DNA of 64,000 nucleotides from Dictyostelium firmibasis (Eukaryota; Evosea; Eumycetozoa; Dictyosteliales; Dictyosteliaceae). Made by a program: the position numbers and the translations under genes. The notes under the pieces are model-generated. The model saw only the letters and a program-made list of their open reading frames with translations, was not told the DNA's origin and did no database searches. Where the stretch lies: the NCBI GenBank assembly GCA_036169595.1, contig CM069765.1:6700001-6764000 (forward strand), given 5' to 3'. Every line of letters begins with the position of its first letter. The stretch's first letter is position 1. Below, piece by piece: positions 32,123 through 46,684 of this stretch.

Positions 32123-32133
32123 TGTTCGAGTCT
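32123..32133 (+). promoter_or_regulatory. Candidate external B box downstream of tRNA-Gln
   Basis: TGTTCGAGTCT resembles the TFIIIC B-box consensus and lies about 30 bases beyond the tRNA end. Extra B boxes just downstream of tRNA genes are known in D. discoideum and are thought to influence TRE retrotransposon targeting. Alternatively it is the 3' half of a decayed second tRNA gene. Confidence 0.5.
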
Positions 32134-32159
32134 TTCCGATCTCCTAAAAAGTAAGAGAT

Positions 32160-32719
32160 GTGAAAACCCACAACCAATACATCGAAAAAGATGGAATTTA
32201 AAAATTTTGTTCGTCTAAATTCAAAAGAAAAGCCAATATGAATGGATTTTAAAAAGTTAATTATGATTTATACAGACCCTTTGCATACAACAATGTAATA
32301 GCATTAGTCATGCATCACATATGGATATGGATTTGTAATCAAATTTATGGTGACAAAGCGCTTCAAGATACCAATTTGGATTTTGAATTGTTATCAAACA
32401 AATGGCACAAACTAGCATCACTAGAATATATTAAACTATTAAAAGACTACAAGCTATCAGCAGCCAAAGATCCAGAAATCTTTTGCGAAAAAAACTCATA
32501 TTACAGTAAAATGAAAAAAATCAAAAAAAGAATAGCAATCAAATACTGTATCCTTAGAAAATCACTTCCTAATAATGTGATGGTAGACTTTTTCATATAA
32601 AATAAAATTTCATAGAGAAAATAACAATCACTTAAAAAATCATATAAAAAAAAAAATAAAAACCAAATAAATAAATAAACTTTATTATTGTTGAGACTAA
32701 GGTCTTACAATAATCATTA

Positions 32720-32756
<37 letters not shown>
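32160..32756 (+). mobile_element. TRE-like non-LTR retrotransposon 3' fragment with poly(A) tail
   Basis: Begins about 70 bases downstream of the tRNA, the distance preferred by TRE3-class elements. 32310-32600 is an open 96-codon stretch rich in Lys/Ile with element-like composition (LSNKWHKLASLEYIKLLKDY). It is followed by an untranslated part with AATAAA signals and a run of about 40 A. The orientation matches the tRNA. The 5' part and most of ORF2 are missing. Assignment to TRE rests on position, tail and the neighbouring RT fragment rather than on a recognised motif in this piece. Confidence 0.5.
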
Positions 32757-32760
<4 letters not shown>

Positions 32761-32882
32761 GTTCCAGGTAGATTCATCTTGGATAACATCTTTACTATCA
32801 ATGAAGTGATATCATACTGTAATCAAAAGAAAATAGGCGGAATAATAACATTCTACGATTTCGAAAAGGCTTTTAAACATTA
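32757..32882 (+). mobile_element. TRE-type reverse transcriptase fragment
   Basis: Encodes about 41 residues including VPGRFILDNIFTINEVIS and FYDFEKAF, the finger/palm region with motif A of LINE-type reverse transcriptases as found in dictyostelid TRE elements. It directly follows the poly(A) run of the previous fragment and stops in an A-run. It is therefore a separate, truncated piece, 28 bases from the stop codon of the next gene. Confidence 0.75.
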
Positions 32883-32910
32883 AAAAAAAAATAGAAACAC
32901 TGTGAATAAT

Positions 32911-33413
32911 TTAGATATGACTATGATATTTTGGTTCATTTTGCCAATTATCAGTTGCTCCATCTAAAAATGTAATCTTTAATTTTGAAAGTTGTTCATG
33001 AGTAATACCCTCTATTGTGGTAACATTAACAGCATAAAATGGAGCATTTGGGACGCCTTCCATTTTAATAAGAGAATATGTATTAACTCCACAACCTTTG
33101 CAAAAGTAGTTATCATTTACTTTTGAACCATTTAAATAATTTCCTTGATCATTTTCACCTTTTAATAATTTGAAATCTTTTGGACAAACGATGATTTCCC
33201 AAAATCTAACTTTAAGACAATAAGCTTTTTTTTATATTTTTTTTTAATATTTTTTTTGTTTATTTTAATACCAAATCATAATGATAATCACTTACAACAA
33301 TTGCATCTTAAAGTTTCAGTGTTTAATAATTCAGTTTCAAGTTTACAATGGAATCTAACATTACCACAATGGCATGATCCAAAAAATTCTTTAGTATTTT
33401 CATTAATTTCCAT
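32911..33413 (-). CDS. GFA/CENP-V family zinc-binding protein
   Basis: Exons 33296-33413 and 32911-33224 encode 143 residues. The family includes glutathione-dependent formaldehyde-activating enzyme-like proteins and CENP-V and has a two-zinc Cys cluster fold. Visible ligands: GSCHCGNVRF near the N-terminus, CNCSYCLK across the splice junction, and FCKGCGVNTYS in the second half, followed by YAVNVTTIEG and a C-terminal WQNEPKYH. Splicing at TGT T|GTAAGT to AG|CTTATTG restores the CxCxxC motif exactly, which supports the model. The substrate is unknown; most eukaryotic members are uncharacterised. It lies at the edge of the retroelement island but is intact. Confidence 0.88.
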
Positions 33414-33820
33414 TTTTAAATATATAAGTTACACTTTATTTTTTAAGAGGAGTTGTTAATGAATTTTTTAGTGTGAAAAATGGTGAAAAAAAATAATTGA
33501 TTTAAAAAAAATATTTTTTTGTTTTTCTTAAAAATCTTTTTTAGGCTTACAAAAGTGATTTTTTTTTATTTTATTTTTTTTAATTTATCCGAAATACCGA
33601 AAAGTCACTATTATTTACAAGAAATTTTATTTTTATTCGAAATATAATTAGTTTATCTGAAAAACAATTAGATTTTTATGATATTGCTAAAAAATGTTAA
33701 CAGATCTGTTTGTGTCTCAACTGTGTTATTTAAGATGGTAATAAAGGGTAAGTTTTAATAATAACTAAAATAAAAAAAATAAAAAAATAAAGTATATTCT
33801 ATTACAAATTTTTAATTAAT
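33414..33820. other. Intergenic region between pelota 3' end and the GFA gene
   Basis: A mixed island at 33590-33760 sits between A/T runs. No open frame, tRNA or repeat recognised. Confidence 0.5.
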
Positions 33821-35331
33821 TTATTTATTTGAAGAAAAAGATTCATAATCTTCATCTTCAAAATTATCTCTATTATCATTATCGTCACTATCATCTCTGC
33901 TAGTTCTTGTGCTTCTATTTTCATAACCGCTATAATCATCGTCCTCATTATTACTATTATTATTACTATTACCATCATCACCATTTTCACTCTCATCTGG
34001 GTGATATTCCTCTTCTTCATCTTCTAATTCCAATGGATATCTTAAAATTGCTGCAACCCCTGATAATTTAGAAAGTTCTAATAAAAATAAAAACATGAAA
34101 ATTTGTAAACATTTGAGTAAAAAATAATAACAATAATAAATAAATAAATAAATAAATATTTTTATACATACGTTCACCAGTTACATGTAAACCAGAAAAT
34201 AATTTAACATCTCCTTTATTATCTTTTACGGATTGAACCAAATCTACATATTTTTTTCTAGTTTTTACATCTTTACCACGAAACAATTCATCGGTTACCA
34301 AGAGAGTTTCAATGGCCAATCTTTCATTTGCCTTCTTAACATGTTCAAATCCATAGAAAGCTCTATTTGGATCTTTCTTCAACATATCATAAAAATCATT
34401 GAGTATTTTAACCTCACTAGCTGCTTTTGTATTTGATAATTGTTGAACGATTGATTGATCTGATAAAACCTCTTTCAATGAGTATCTGTGTCCTGATGAT
34501 GAATGTGTTAAAATAAATTTTGATTTATTTTGTCTAAATACTTTATACAAATCATTCTTTGATGATTGATCCATCATATATTGAAAGAATTTATCCTAAT
34601 TAATTAATAATAAAATTATTTAATATCATATTAATATTTAAGTATATTGTTTTTGTTGTTGTTGTTGTGTTGCTGTTATATATATTTACTTTAACGAAAG
34701 CAGGTGATGCAATTATAAAACATTTTACAACATCGAAATTAATATTTCTTGACATTGATTGTAAAATTGTATTGAAAAAGTTTTCTAAACCTTTTTGATG
34801 ATTATCAGAGGTTGATCTACCTTTACGTGGTACTGGTACCTCAATTCTACTTTTAACCACTGTCATTGCCGATGTAATTAAACAGAGGTTTGCTAAACCT
34901 TCGTTCATAATTAATGCAGCTACATCAGCACGTTGACCAATATCAGTGGCATTCTTTACCAACTCTAATGAGATCATATCCCATTCTTGTTTTTGTAATT
35001 GAAACTCTCTATTCATCTCTAAATCTATAGTATGAAATGATCCAAGCTTAACAAACTTATTCTCAACACATGTAGATCCACTGACACGAAGTAATGATGA
35101 TTCATTGTCATGATCGATTTTAGTGACGAGAATTGTTATCTTTAGTTTTTGTCTCTCACTTGTTACACTACCTGTTGCTGTCTCTTTTTGAATCTTTCTA
35201 ACTGTTGAACTTGTTAATTGATCTCCTACACTTATTAAATTATAACAATGCCATAAATCCTCCTCTTCTTCTAATTGTAATTTTACATAACCTGATAAAT
35301 CCTTTTCAATATATTTTTTAATTAATTTCAT
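33821..35331 (-). CDS. pelo: Pelota/Dom34 ribosome-rescue factor
   Basis: Partner of Hbs1 that splits stalled ribosomes in no-go and non-stop decay. Exons 34690-35331, 34172-34595 and 33821-34077 encode 440 residues. The N-terminal domain (1-130) begins MKLIKKYIEKDLSGYVKLQ and has the family signature DLWHCYNLISVGDQLTSSTVRK. The central eRF1-like domain includes ALIMNEGLANLCLIT and the PRKGRS motif. The C-terminal domain has YGFEHVKKANERLAIETLLV, TDELFR and LSGVAAILRYPLE. There is no GGQ motif, as expected for pelota. An acidic Asp/Asn/Ser tail of about 60 residues is longer than in animal proteins. The exon 2/3 junction rebuilds a Gln codon in the expected place. Confidence 0.95.
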
Positions 35332-35960
35332 TTTTTTTTTTTTTTTACTTTAAAAAAATTTGTTTGTTTTTTTTTTTTTTTTTTTTATAATAAAATTATT
35401 TGCATATTATTGTTTTTTTTTTTTAATTTGTTCTACTTTTTATTGTATAAATTCATAAAAAAATAAATTTTTAAAATTATTTTTGATATTTGTATTGAAA
35501 TAATAATGAAAAAAAAAAAAAAAAAAAAAATAAGAAAAAAAAAAGCGAAAAAAAAAAAAAAATGAAAATAAAAAAAAAATTAATAAAAAAAAAAAAAATA
35601 AAAAAAAATAAATAAAATAAAATAAAATAAAATAAAAAAATTAAATATATTTTGTGGTTCATGCTTCATAGGTAATTAATTATATTTTTTTTGTTTTTTT
35701 TTTTTTTTTTCAGGATGTTAATTAAAAAAATTTCGGGACAAATTTACAATTTTATCTTCAAATACTCAATTTTTTTAAATTTTTCAATAACTACTAAATA
35801 TATGTGCAATATTATTCAACACTTTAATGAAATAGTATTTTTAAAAAAATAATAATAAAAACCTCTTTTGCCCATAAAGTTAATTAAAATATTGTTTTAT
35901 GTTTAATATTTTTTTTATTTTGTTTTGTTGTTTTTTTTAATATTATCGTTATTACTGGTT
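35332..35960. other. Intergenic region between PITP 3' end and pelota start
   Basis: Homopolymer A/T around 35340-35650, then a mixed stretch at 35700-35930. It contains GCCCATAA near 35870, a string similar to the upstream element of dictyostelid small RNA genes, but nothing RNA-like lies at the expected distance. Confidence 0.5.
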
Positions 35961-36037
35961 TTAGTAAGGACTGTTACTATCATCTGTACTTCTATTGAAA
36001 AATGATCTTTGTATATTGTTATTATTAATATTATTAA

Positions 36038-36108
<71 letters not shown>

Positions 36109-37305
36109 GCACCAGCATGAATTTGTGCATTTAATTCATCATTTGTTTTCTTTTCAAAAGCTCTTAAACTTTCCATATCCATACCAAACCATTGATCCAT
36201 CCAACAGAATACCTGTCTATGACCCATAAATAAAATATCTCTAATTGCTCCTTTTTGAATATAATTCTCTACTTTACTTTGAACGCCCCAACATCTAAAT
36301 TCTACTTTACAAACTTTATAACTACACATAATTGGACTTGTCGATTTCTAAATTATTAGTTTTTTTTTTTTTTTGATTGAATTGTTAATAATTATTGAGA
36401 TTAATAAGAACTATGAAAAAAAAAAAAAAGTCCAACTTAAAAAAAAAAAAAAAAATATATTTACCATCCAATCTTTTTGTAACTTTCCTCTACCAGTTTT
36501 TACTGATTGAAATAATTTTGGATCTTCTTCTAGTTTATATCTTGCTTCATCTATCGGATCGTGTGCAATATCAATAATGTCAACCTCTCTAATACTTAAT
36601 TCTTCTTTATTTAAATTTAAACACTGTTGTGTTTGTGAAAATATGAAAAAAAAATGAAAAAATGGAATAAAATGAAAGAACAAAATCATTAGAATTCATA
36701 ATTCCTCAATCAAGTAGTGATAATGTTGTGACAGTTAGTGGGTTGAGGGTGTATCTAGATATTTACATTTTCTTGTGTACCAGAATCTGGCGCATATCTA
36801 GTTTCGATTGATATTGAAAATCTTTCACCTAATAAAGGACACTATAATAAATAATAATAAATAATGAAAAAAGTGGGGAAAACCTCCCTCCAAAATAAAT
36901 TTTTAAAGTGGTGTTAATAAACATCAATGGATAAATTGATTCATTAACTGATTGATTGATTGATTGAATTTGATTGATTAATTAATTAATCTAATATTTT
37001 ATGATACTAACACCATAAGTTGTTTTACAATATGGATAAGCATTCCAAGCTTTTTCTTCTATTTGTAATGAAGTTGGAGCGAATGATCTTAACCAAGTTG
37101 GTAATCTACTACTTAGATGAAAAACTTTACGTGTGAATTGACCTGTTAACGCACCGTCTTCATACGGTTTATTCTCTAAAATTTCAACACCTTCTCCATT
37201 GTGTGTATTGTTTTTACTAACTTTTGCTACCATATAAAGTTGAGCGATTTTATATTCTTCGACTGTAATTGGTAGTGGAATTCTATATTCTCTTATTAAA
37301 ACCAT
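35961..37305 (-). CDS. Phosphatidylinositol transfer protein (class I PITP)
   Basis: Moves PI and PC between membranes and supports PI-kinase signalling. Exons 37012-37305, 36767-36841, 36465-36623 and 35961-36347 encode 304 residues. START-like PITP fold landmarks: the start VLIREYRIPLPITVEEYKIA, QLYMVAKVSK, NKPYEDGALTGQFTRKVFHL, the ISIETRY strand and VDIIDIAHDP. Further on are CSYKVCKVEFRCWGVQSKVE, VFCWMDQWFGMDMESLRAFE and a poly-Asn C-terminal tail (about 24 Asn). The core is close to animal PITP alpha/beta. Two PITPs are known in D. discoideum; I cannot say which this is. The 5' UTR begins directly in a purine-rich pentanucleotide repeat. Confidence 0.93.
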
Positions 37306-37388
37306 TCTTTTCTTTTCTTTTCTTTTCTTTTCTTTTCTTTTCTTTTCTTTTCTTTTCTTTTCTTTTCTTTTCTTTTCTTTTTTCTTTT
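37306..37388. repeat. (TTTTC)n pentanucleotide repeat
   Basis: About 15 copies of TTTTC with no other base, abutting the PITP start codon (37303-37305). On the PITP sense strand it is pure GAAAA purine and would form the 5' leader. Confidence 0.9.
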
Positions 37389-37884
37389 ATAAATATTTTT
37401 ATATTAAATTTTGATTGTAAAATTATCTCTTTATTTCCTTTTCAATGCTTTTCAAACCACAAAACATTAATAATAATAATAATTTTATTTTATTATTTTT
37501 TTAATTTTTTTTTGATTTTAATTTTTTTAAAAAAATTTCCGAGAGTGGGAAAGAGAGAGAAGAGAAACAGGGGAAAAAAAAAAAAAAAAAAAAAAAAAAA
37601 ACTTTACAGTAAATGTATTATTACTACTATTTTTAACACTATTCTTATTATTTATAATTATAACTATAATCTATGTGGTGGGTGATCAGTTGAAAAAAAT
37701 AAAAAAAAAAATAAAATAAAAAAAATATTTTGAAAAAAATAAAATAAAATAAAATAAAATAATAAAAAAAAAAATAAAAAAAAAAAAAAATAAAAAAACA
37801 CACTTAGTTGTGGGAGATTAAAATTGCTTAAAAAATCTTGTGTTGTTTTGTTGATGATATCATGCGAAAACACGAATATTTTGT

Positions 37885-37925
<41 letters not shown>

Positions 37926-38240
37926 TATATATATATATATATATAATTTTATTAAAAAAAAAAAAAAAAAAAAGAAAAAATAATATAATAATATATATAT
38001 AAAAAAGATGGGAAAAAAAAAAAAAATAGTGGAAAATAAAAAAAAAATAAAAAAAATAAAAAAAAAAACAATTAATTACAACGATCGTTGGTTATCGTTG
38101 GGAGTGGAAAAAAAAAAAAAAAAATAAAAAAAATAAAATAAAATAAAAATTAAAAAATAAAAAAAAAAAAAATTTTGAAAAAAAAAAAAAAAAAAAAACA
38201 ATCTTTCAAAAAAAGTAAGTTTTTTTATCGTGGATCAGGG

Positions 38241-38278
<38 letters not shown>
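37306..38278. other. Divergent promoter region of PITP and NR2C2AP genes
   Basis: Starts with a (TTTTC)n tract (listed separately). Then come A/T runs, a short AT dinucleotide stretch near 37925, and the perfect 12-bp palindrome CAACGATCGTTG at 38079-38090. No gene fits. Confidence 0.6.
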
Positions 38279-38281
<3 letters not shown>

Positions 38282-38886
38282 CAATCTTTACTCATTGGTG
38301 ATTATAAATGCAGGTAAATATTTTCTTTTCTTGTTTTCTTTTTTTCTTTTCTTTTCTTTTTTATTTTTTATTTTTTATATTTTTTATATTTTTTATTTTT
38401 TATTTTTTATATTTTTTATTTTTTATTTTTTAAATATTAATTAATACAAATTTAATTTATGTATTTGATTTATTTAGAGTTAGTTCAGTTTTAAATAAAC
38501 AAACTAAAGAATATGGTAAAGAGAATTTATTTGATAAAAGTGAAGAGACATGTTGGAATTCACATCAAGGTACACCACAATTTATAGTTATTCAATTTCC
38601 TCAAGATAATGGTGTAACATTATCACAAGTTAATATAATGTTTCAAGGTGGATTCGTTGGTAAAGATTGTGAAATTCAAACAATGTCAACAAATTCAGAT
38701 TCAAAAGAATTTGTTCACTCTTGTTACTTTTATCCAAAAGATATCAATACAACTCAACAATTCCCAATTGATCAAACTAAAAATACAAATGTTAAACAAA
38801 TTAAAATTTTATTTCCTCAAAGTACTGATTTCTTTGGTAGAATTACAATTTATCAATTAGATATTTTAGGTGAACCTTCTTCATAA
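38279..38886 (+). CDS. nr2c2ap: NR2C2AP (TRA16) homologue, galactose-binding-like fold
   Basis: Exons 38279-38313 and 38478-38886 encode 147 residues, the same size as the animal protein. Conserved stretches: VSSVLNKQTKEYGKENLFD, EETCWNSHQGTPQFIVIQFP, IMFQGGFVGKDCEI, FYPKDINTTQQFPI and the end STDFFGRITIYQLDILGEP. The short first exon (MQSLLIGDYKCR) is joined at AG|GTAAAT and restores the Arg before VSSVL, as in the animal sequence. The human protein was described as a TR4 nuclear-receptor partner, but dictyostelids lack nuclear receptors, so the ancestral role is something else and unknown. It is a discoidin/F5-8C-like beta sandwich by fold. Confidence 0.9.
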
Positions 38887-39156
38887 AAAAAAAAAGAGAA
38901 AAAAAAAATCAGAAAAATGTATTTATGTTAAAAATATATTAGTTTTACTTTTTTTTTTTTTTTTTTTTTTATAATTTGGTATAAAGTGGTGTTAAGAGAA
39001 AGTAGAAAATAACAATACTATATATAATTCTCCATCCATGACCTTTTTTTTTAGTTTTTTTTTTTTTTTGAAAAAAAAATAATAAATAAATTTGATTATT
39101 TTTATATATCCAGTAGTAGCATTACTATTTATTATTATTATTATTATTATTGTTTT

Positions 39157-39629
39157 TTAATAAAGATTTGAAACAATTTTCTTTTCCCAAATTGTTAATT
39201 TTTCAAAATTTGGGTCGACCTGTGGGAGTTTTTGAAAAATTCTTTCACCTTGGTATTCAAATTTATTGTATGGAATCGATGATTTTGGAGTGAATCCAAT
39301 TTGTTCACAAAGTTTTTGACCTGATACTGTTGCTGTTTCTGCACACATATATTGAAAATTATGAGCTCTACCTATATCTGTACTATGATACCACATATCA
39401 TATGCAACACCCTAATAAAATAAAATAAAATTAATAATTAATATCTTTTTTTCCTTATTTTTTTTTCTTCTTTAAAAAAAAACAATTCCTTATACATACT
39501 TGACCTCTTGAACTGGGTACTACGCAAGTAAAATATAAAGAATGAATTACTTCTCCAAACCTGATAGAATTTGGGTGTTCTTGTTTATATCTGTGATGTA
39601 AATTTGAAAAAATTGATTTTACAGGATCC

Positions 39630-39660
<31 letters not shown>

Positions 39661-40047
39661 AAACAATAAAAATAAAATAAAAAAAAAAAAGAAATTAATT
39701 AAATATTTGGAAATTATAATTAAAATATAATAAAATTTAATGAGACATACCCATTTTTTATCTAAACTTGTATGAAATTCTTCAGGTTCTCTAGTTTTCC
39801 AATCTTCATTAATAATACAACCTACAATTTGATCATTTTCATTATTAATTGCAACTAAACTTAAATCTTTTTTTGCTGCTCTCTCAACGAATAATGTTGC
39901 CATATCAGTCCAATTCTTTTTATCTAAATTTAAAGCAATTGAAAATGGATCAGTTGCAAAACTTTTAGTTATTGAATCAACTACTTTTGGTACCATATTT
40001 GGTGATAACATTTTATATGTTATCTTTGATAAATGTTGATGAGTCAT
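39157..40047 (-). CDS. GNAT-family N-acetyltransferase-like protein
   Basis: Exons 39751-40047, 39500-39628 and 39157-39411 give 226 residues. The start (LSPNMVPKVVDSITKSFATDP) and the strands LSLVAINNENDQIVGCIINED match the N-terminal half of a GNAT fold. VIHSLYFTCVVPSSRGQGVAYDM carries the motif A beta strand and a Q/RGxGxA-like acetyl-CoA loop (SSRGQGVA). The C-terminal half has an ATVSGQKLCEQIGF segment like the last helix and strand of the fold. The family resembles polyamine/arylalkylamine-type GNATs with a DPF near the start. The substrate is unknown. All three exons join in phase 0. Confidence 0.82.
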
Positions 40048-40852
40048 ATTATTACTTTATTATTTTAATTTTTATTTTTATTTTTTTTTTCTTTTTTTAA
40101 TTTTTTTCCTTTTTTTTTTTTTTTTTTTTTTATAATTTGTTGTTATATTATATATATGATTTTTTTATTTTTTTTATTTACTGTTTTGTTGCTCTGTCCA
40201 AGTTAACACATTAATGAAAATGAAAATGAAATTTTTTTTTATTTTTTTAAATTAAATTTTAATAATAAAAAAAAAAAAAAAAAAAAAAAGAAAATTAAAA
40301 AAAAAGAAATTTTTTTTTTTTTTTAAATTATGAAAATAGATTATTAAAAATTTTTTTTTTTCAAAAGTGATCAAAGGTTTTCAAAGAAAGATATTTTTTT
40401 TACATTTTCGCCAATTACAAGTTTTATAATAAAAAAAATATTTTTTATTCAAAATAAAATTTAATTGTGAAATAATATTTTGGCTCCAGTAAAAAACTTT
40501 ATTTTACTATTTTCTAAACTAAGTACTAATAAAGAAAAAAAAAAAAAAAAATTAAAAAAATTTTAAAAAAAAAAAAAAAAGTAAAAAAAAAAAAATTCAG
40601 TTCTTCATATTTTCTCATAAAACATTTTTTTATAATTTTTCTACTTTTTTTTTTATTTTTTTTTTTTTTTGTTTCTGAAAAAAAAGAAAAGCAAAAGCAA
40701 ACAACATCCATCACCTGAATCAAGGATCAATAAATAATAATAATTATAAATAATAAATAACAAATAATAAATAAATAATAAATAATAAATAATAAATAAT
40801 AAATAATAAATAATAAATAATAGATAATAAATAATAATAGTTTCTTTAAAGA
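40048..40852. other. Divergent intergenic region between GNAT and ASCC2 genes
   Basis: T and A homopolymers, a mixed stretch at 40380-40530, and a heptamer repeat (TAAATAA)n at about 40735-40834 right in front of the ASCC2 start. No gene seen. Confidence 0.6.
40735..40834. repeat. (TAAATAA)n heptanucleotide repeat
   Basis: Around ten tandem copies with few variants, ending about 20 bases before the ASCC2 ATG. A similar heptamer array (TTATTTA type) lies in the first intron of the ABCC gene at about 52632-52700. Confidence 0.75.
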
Positions 40853-44185
<3,333 letters not shown>

Positions 44186-44571
44186 AATAAATATCTGTAA
44201 CATTGTCAACAAGATTTTTTTATTTTTTATTTTATTATTCATCCTTTGAATAAGTGAAATCTATTTCCTTTGGGTTTTATTATTAATATCATATGATATC
44301 CACTTATTTTTTTTTATTGATATTACAAACATTAGATTGAGATTGACCCAAAAAATGAAACACAAAACAACAATTGGCACACATCTTAAGATGTGATTAT
44401 TAAAATCATTGGTTTTGATGTGGACCTACATATTTAAGACCATAAAAATTTTTTTAAAAAAAAGAGGTTTTACATAATATACAGGATTTATTTATTAATT
44501 TGAAAGGAAGATTTATAAATCTACAAATAATGTACATTGGTTTTTTACATATTATTATATTTTATATATCA
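44186..44571. other. Convergent spacer between ASCC2 and RING genes
   Basis: Carries two perfect palindromes, ATATCATATGATAT at 44287-44300 and CACATCTTAAGATGTG at 44380-44395, and otherwise mixed AT-rich sequence. It should contain both polyadenylation sites. Confidence 0.55.
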
Positions 44572-44612
44572 TTATTTCCAAAAAGAAATTAACTTTTTGA
44601 AAGGATTTTTAC

Positions 44613-44682
<70 letters not shown>

Positions 44683-45885
44683 TTCATTATCGATTATTTC
44701 GTCTTTATTTTCAGAATTATCGTCAGAATCATCCTCAGGGTCTGATTTGAATTCTAAACTGTTATTTTTTGATGATAGGGTTTCATTTCTATTATTTGTT
44801 TTGTTAGTTTTTGTTGGTTTTTGGAATGAAAAATTTGTCTTAGATTTATTGTCGGTATCATTTTGTTCTTTGAATCTTTTATTATCACTTGAATTATTGG
44901 AATCATCTTTACGTTTTTTACCTAATGATTTATTGGTATCAGTAGTTGGTGATGATGTGGTAGTGGTGGTTGTGGTGTTTTTGTTGTTAGTTGATTCTTT
45001 ATCATCATCATTAACTTTAATTGAGTCTTTTTGTGGTTTTTCTTCTACATCATTGATATATTCAACCTTGTAAATATCTTTTGTACAAAATTCAGCACGA
45101 CAACATGGGCATGTTGAATAGGATTTTAAGCCATTATTTGATGAACTCCAATAATGCTTGATAACGCATTCCATACATGTAACAGGACCACAATTACAAG
45201 ATGCCTTCTCACAAAATGTATTTCTCGGTGGTTGTCTTATTGTAGATGTTGGTAATGTCGGACCACTATTTGTAGTGGTGGATGAGGAGGATGGAGAACT
45301 ATTTCTTCCAACGAGTGAGGGTGGAATCTCGCAAGTTGGTATGCCGTTGTTAGGTGGTTTACAAGTTCTTTTAATTATAACGTCGGAATCGTTGTCGAGA
45401 CAGATGGTACATCTTAATTTTTTACTGATTGGCACTTGTTGATTTTTATTTTTTTCAAGTCTTTCAAGTACCTTTTTTCTAAAGAGTTCCTCGGTTGGTG
45501 GGAAAATATGATCAGAAAGTTTTTTAATTGAATTAGCTTGTGATGCGACCATTGGCTCAATCTTTGTGATTGCAACATTTATTTCCTTTTGATTGTTGTT
45601 TAACTCCTCTTTTAATAGTTCAACTAAAGCTGGGTCGTCATCAACTTTATCTAACTCTTTTGATAACTCAACTAAACTTTTCTTTGACTTTCTAATAAAC
45701 TTTGCAAGATCTTTACCGAATGCTTCATTTCTATCTTTGAAGGCTTTGACCTTTTGAACAATTGGTGGATAGTTTGAATCATCACCAGTAAGATTCGATA
45801 TTAATCTAAGTAAAAGTTGTGAATTTGGTATTGATATCGCATTGTTTTGCAAACTTGATACAAAAAGATTAAAATGCACGTCCAT
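44572..45885 (-). CDS. RING-variant protein resembling TMEM129 RING, soluble
   Basis: Single exon, 437 residues. The N-terminal about 170 residues are helical and charged with coiled-coil character. A Cys-rich domain follows (about 175-275): CTIC, then after a Ser/Thr-rich insert CNCGPVTCMEC, HYW, and CPCCRAEFCTKDIYKV. The spacing CxC...CxxC...CPxCRAxFC-x2-D-V/I resembles the C4C4-type RING of the ER ubiquitin ligase TMEM129 more than a classical C3HC4 RING. That comparison is from memory and is an inference. Unlike TMEM129 there are no membrane helices. The remainder is Ser/Thr/Asn/Lys-rich, with poly-Asn before a short conserved-looking end (NPFKKLISFWK). E3 ligase activity is likely but unproven. 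Confidence 0.75.
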
Positions 45886-46091
45886 TTCTTTTTTTTTTTT
45901 TAAAAAATATATTTTTTTTTTTAGTTATAACAAAGGTTTAATAAAAATAACTATATTGAATAAAATATTTCTCGCTTTATTTCTTTTTTTTTTTTTTTTT
46001 TGTGTTATACACCCTTTAAATATTTGTGTCGTTGTGTATATTTGAAAATTTGGAAATAAGAAAAAAATAAAAAAAAATTTAAAATTTATAT

Positions 46092-46130
<39 letters not shown>

Positions 46131-46255
46131 AAAATTTAAATTAAAATTTTAAATTAGATTTACTTATATTGAAAATAAGCTTACTTTCTTGAGAATCATA
46201 AAGAATATAAACACATTCCAAATTTGGAAAAAAAAATAGCGTCAACGATCGTCAG

Positions 46256-46320
<65 letters not shown>

Positions 46321-46684
46321 TTTTTTAAAAAATAAAAAAAAAAAAAAAAAAAAAAGAAATCTCACACAAAAAATACATTATGTGTTATAGTTTGTTGAAA
46401 AAAAAACATACAAATTTTCCCAAACTCTAACAAAAAAATAAAAATTAATAATTAAAAAATAAAAAAAGAAAAAAAAAAATTTAAAAAAAAAAAAAAGAAA
46501 AAAAAAAAAAATTTAAAAATAATTTTTTTTTATTTTTTTATTTTTTATTTTTTTTATTTTTTTATTTTTTTCTATCCAACACCACCACAAAAACAATAAA
46601 AAATAAATAATAATAATAATAATAATAACAATAATTAAAAATAAATTACTATTAATAAAAACAGTACCATAGTAAAAATATAAA
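45886..46684. other. Divergent promoter region of RING and PGAP1 genes
   Basis: Contains very long A runs (about 60 A at 46258-46318) and a CAACGATCG motif at 46243-46251 like the one upstream of NR2C2AP. A CAA/AAT-rich leader precedes the PGAP1 ATG. No gene. Confidence 0.6.

Noticed and set aside
35477-35662. Short Phe-rich membrane-like open frame
   Set aside because: Produced by A/T homopolymers in a spacer; no start context, no conserved residues, composition identical to non-coding DNA.
35866-35875. GCCCATAA as an upstream element of a small RNA gene
   Set aside because: About 60 bases downstream lies the 3' end of the PITP gene with no RNA-like structure; the match is short and likely chance.
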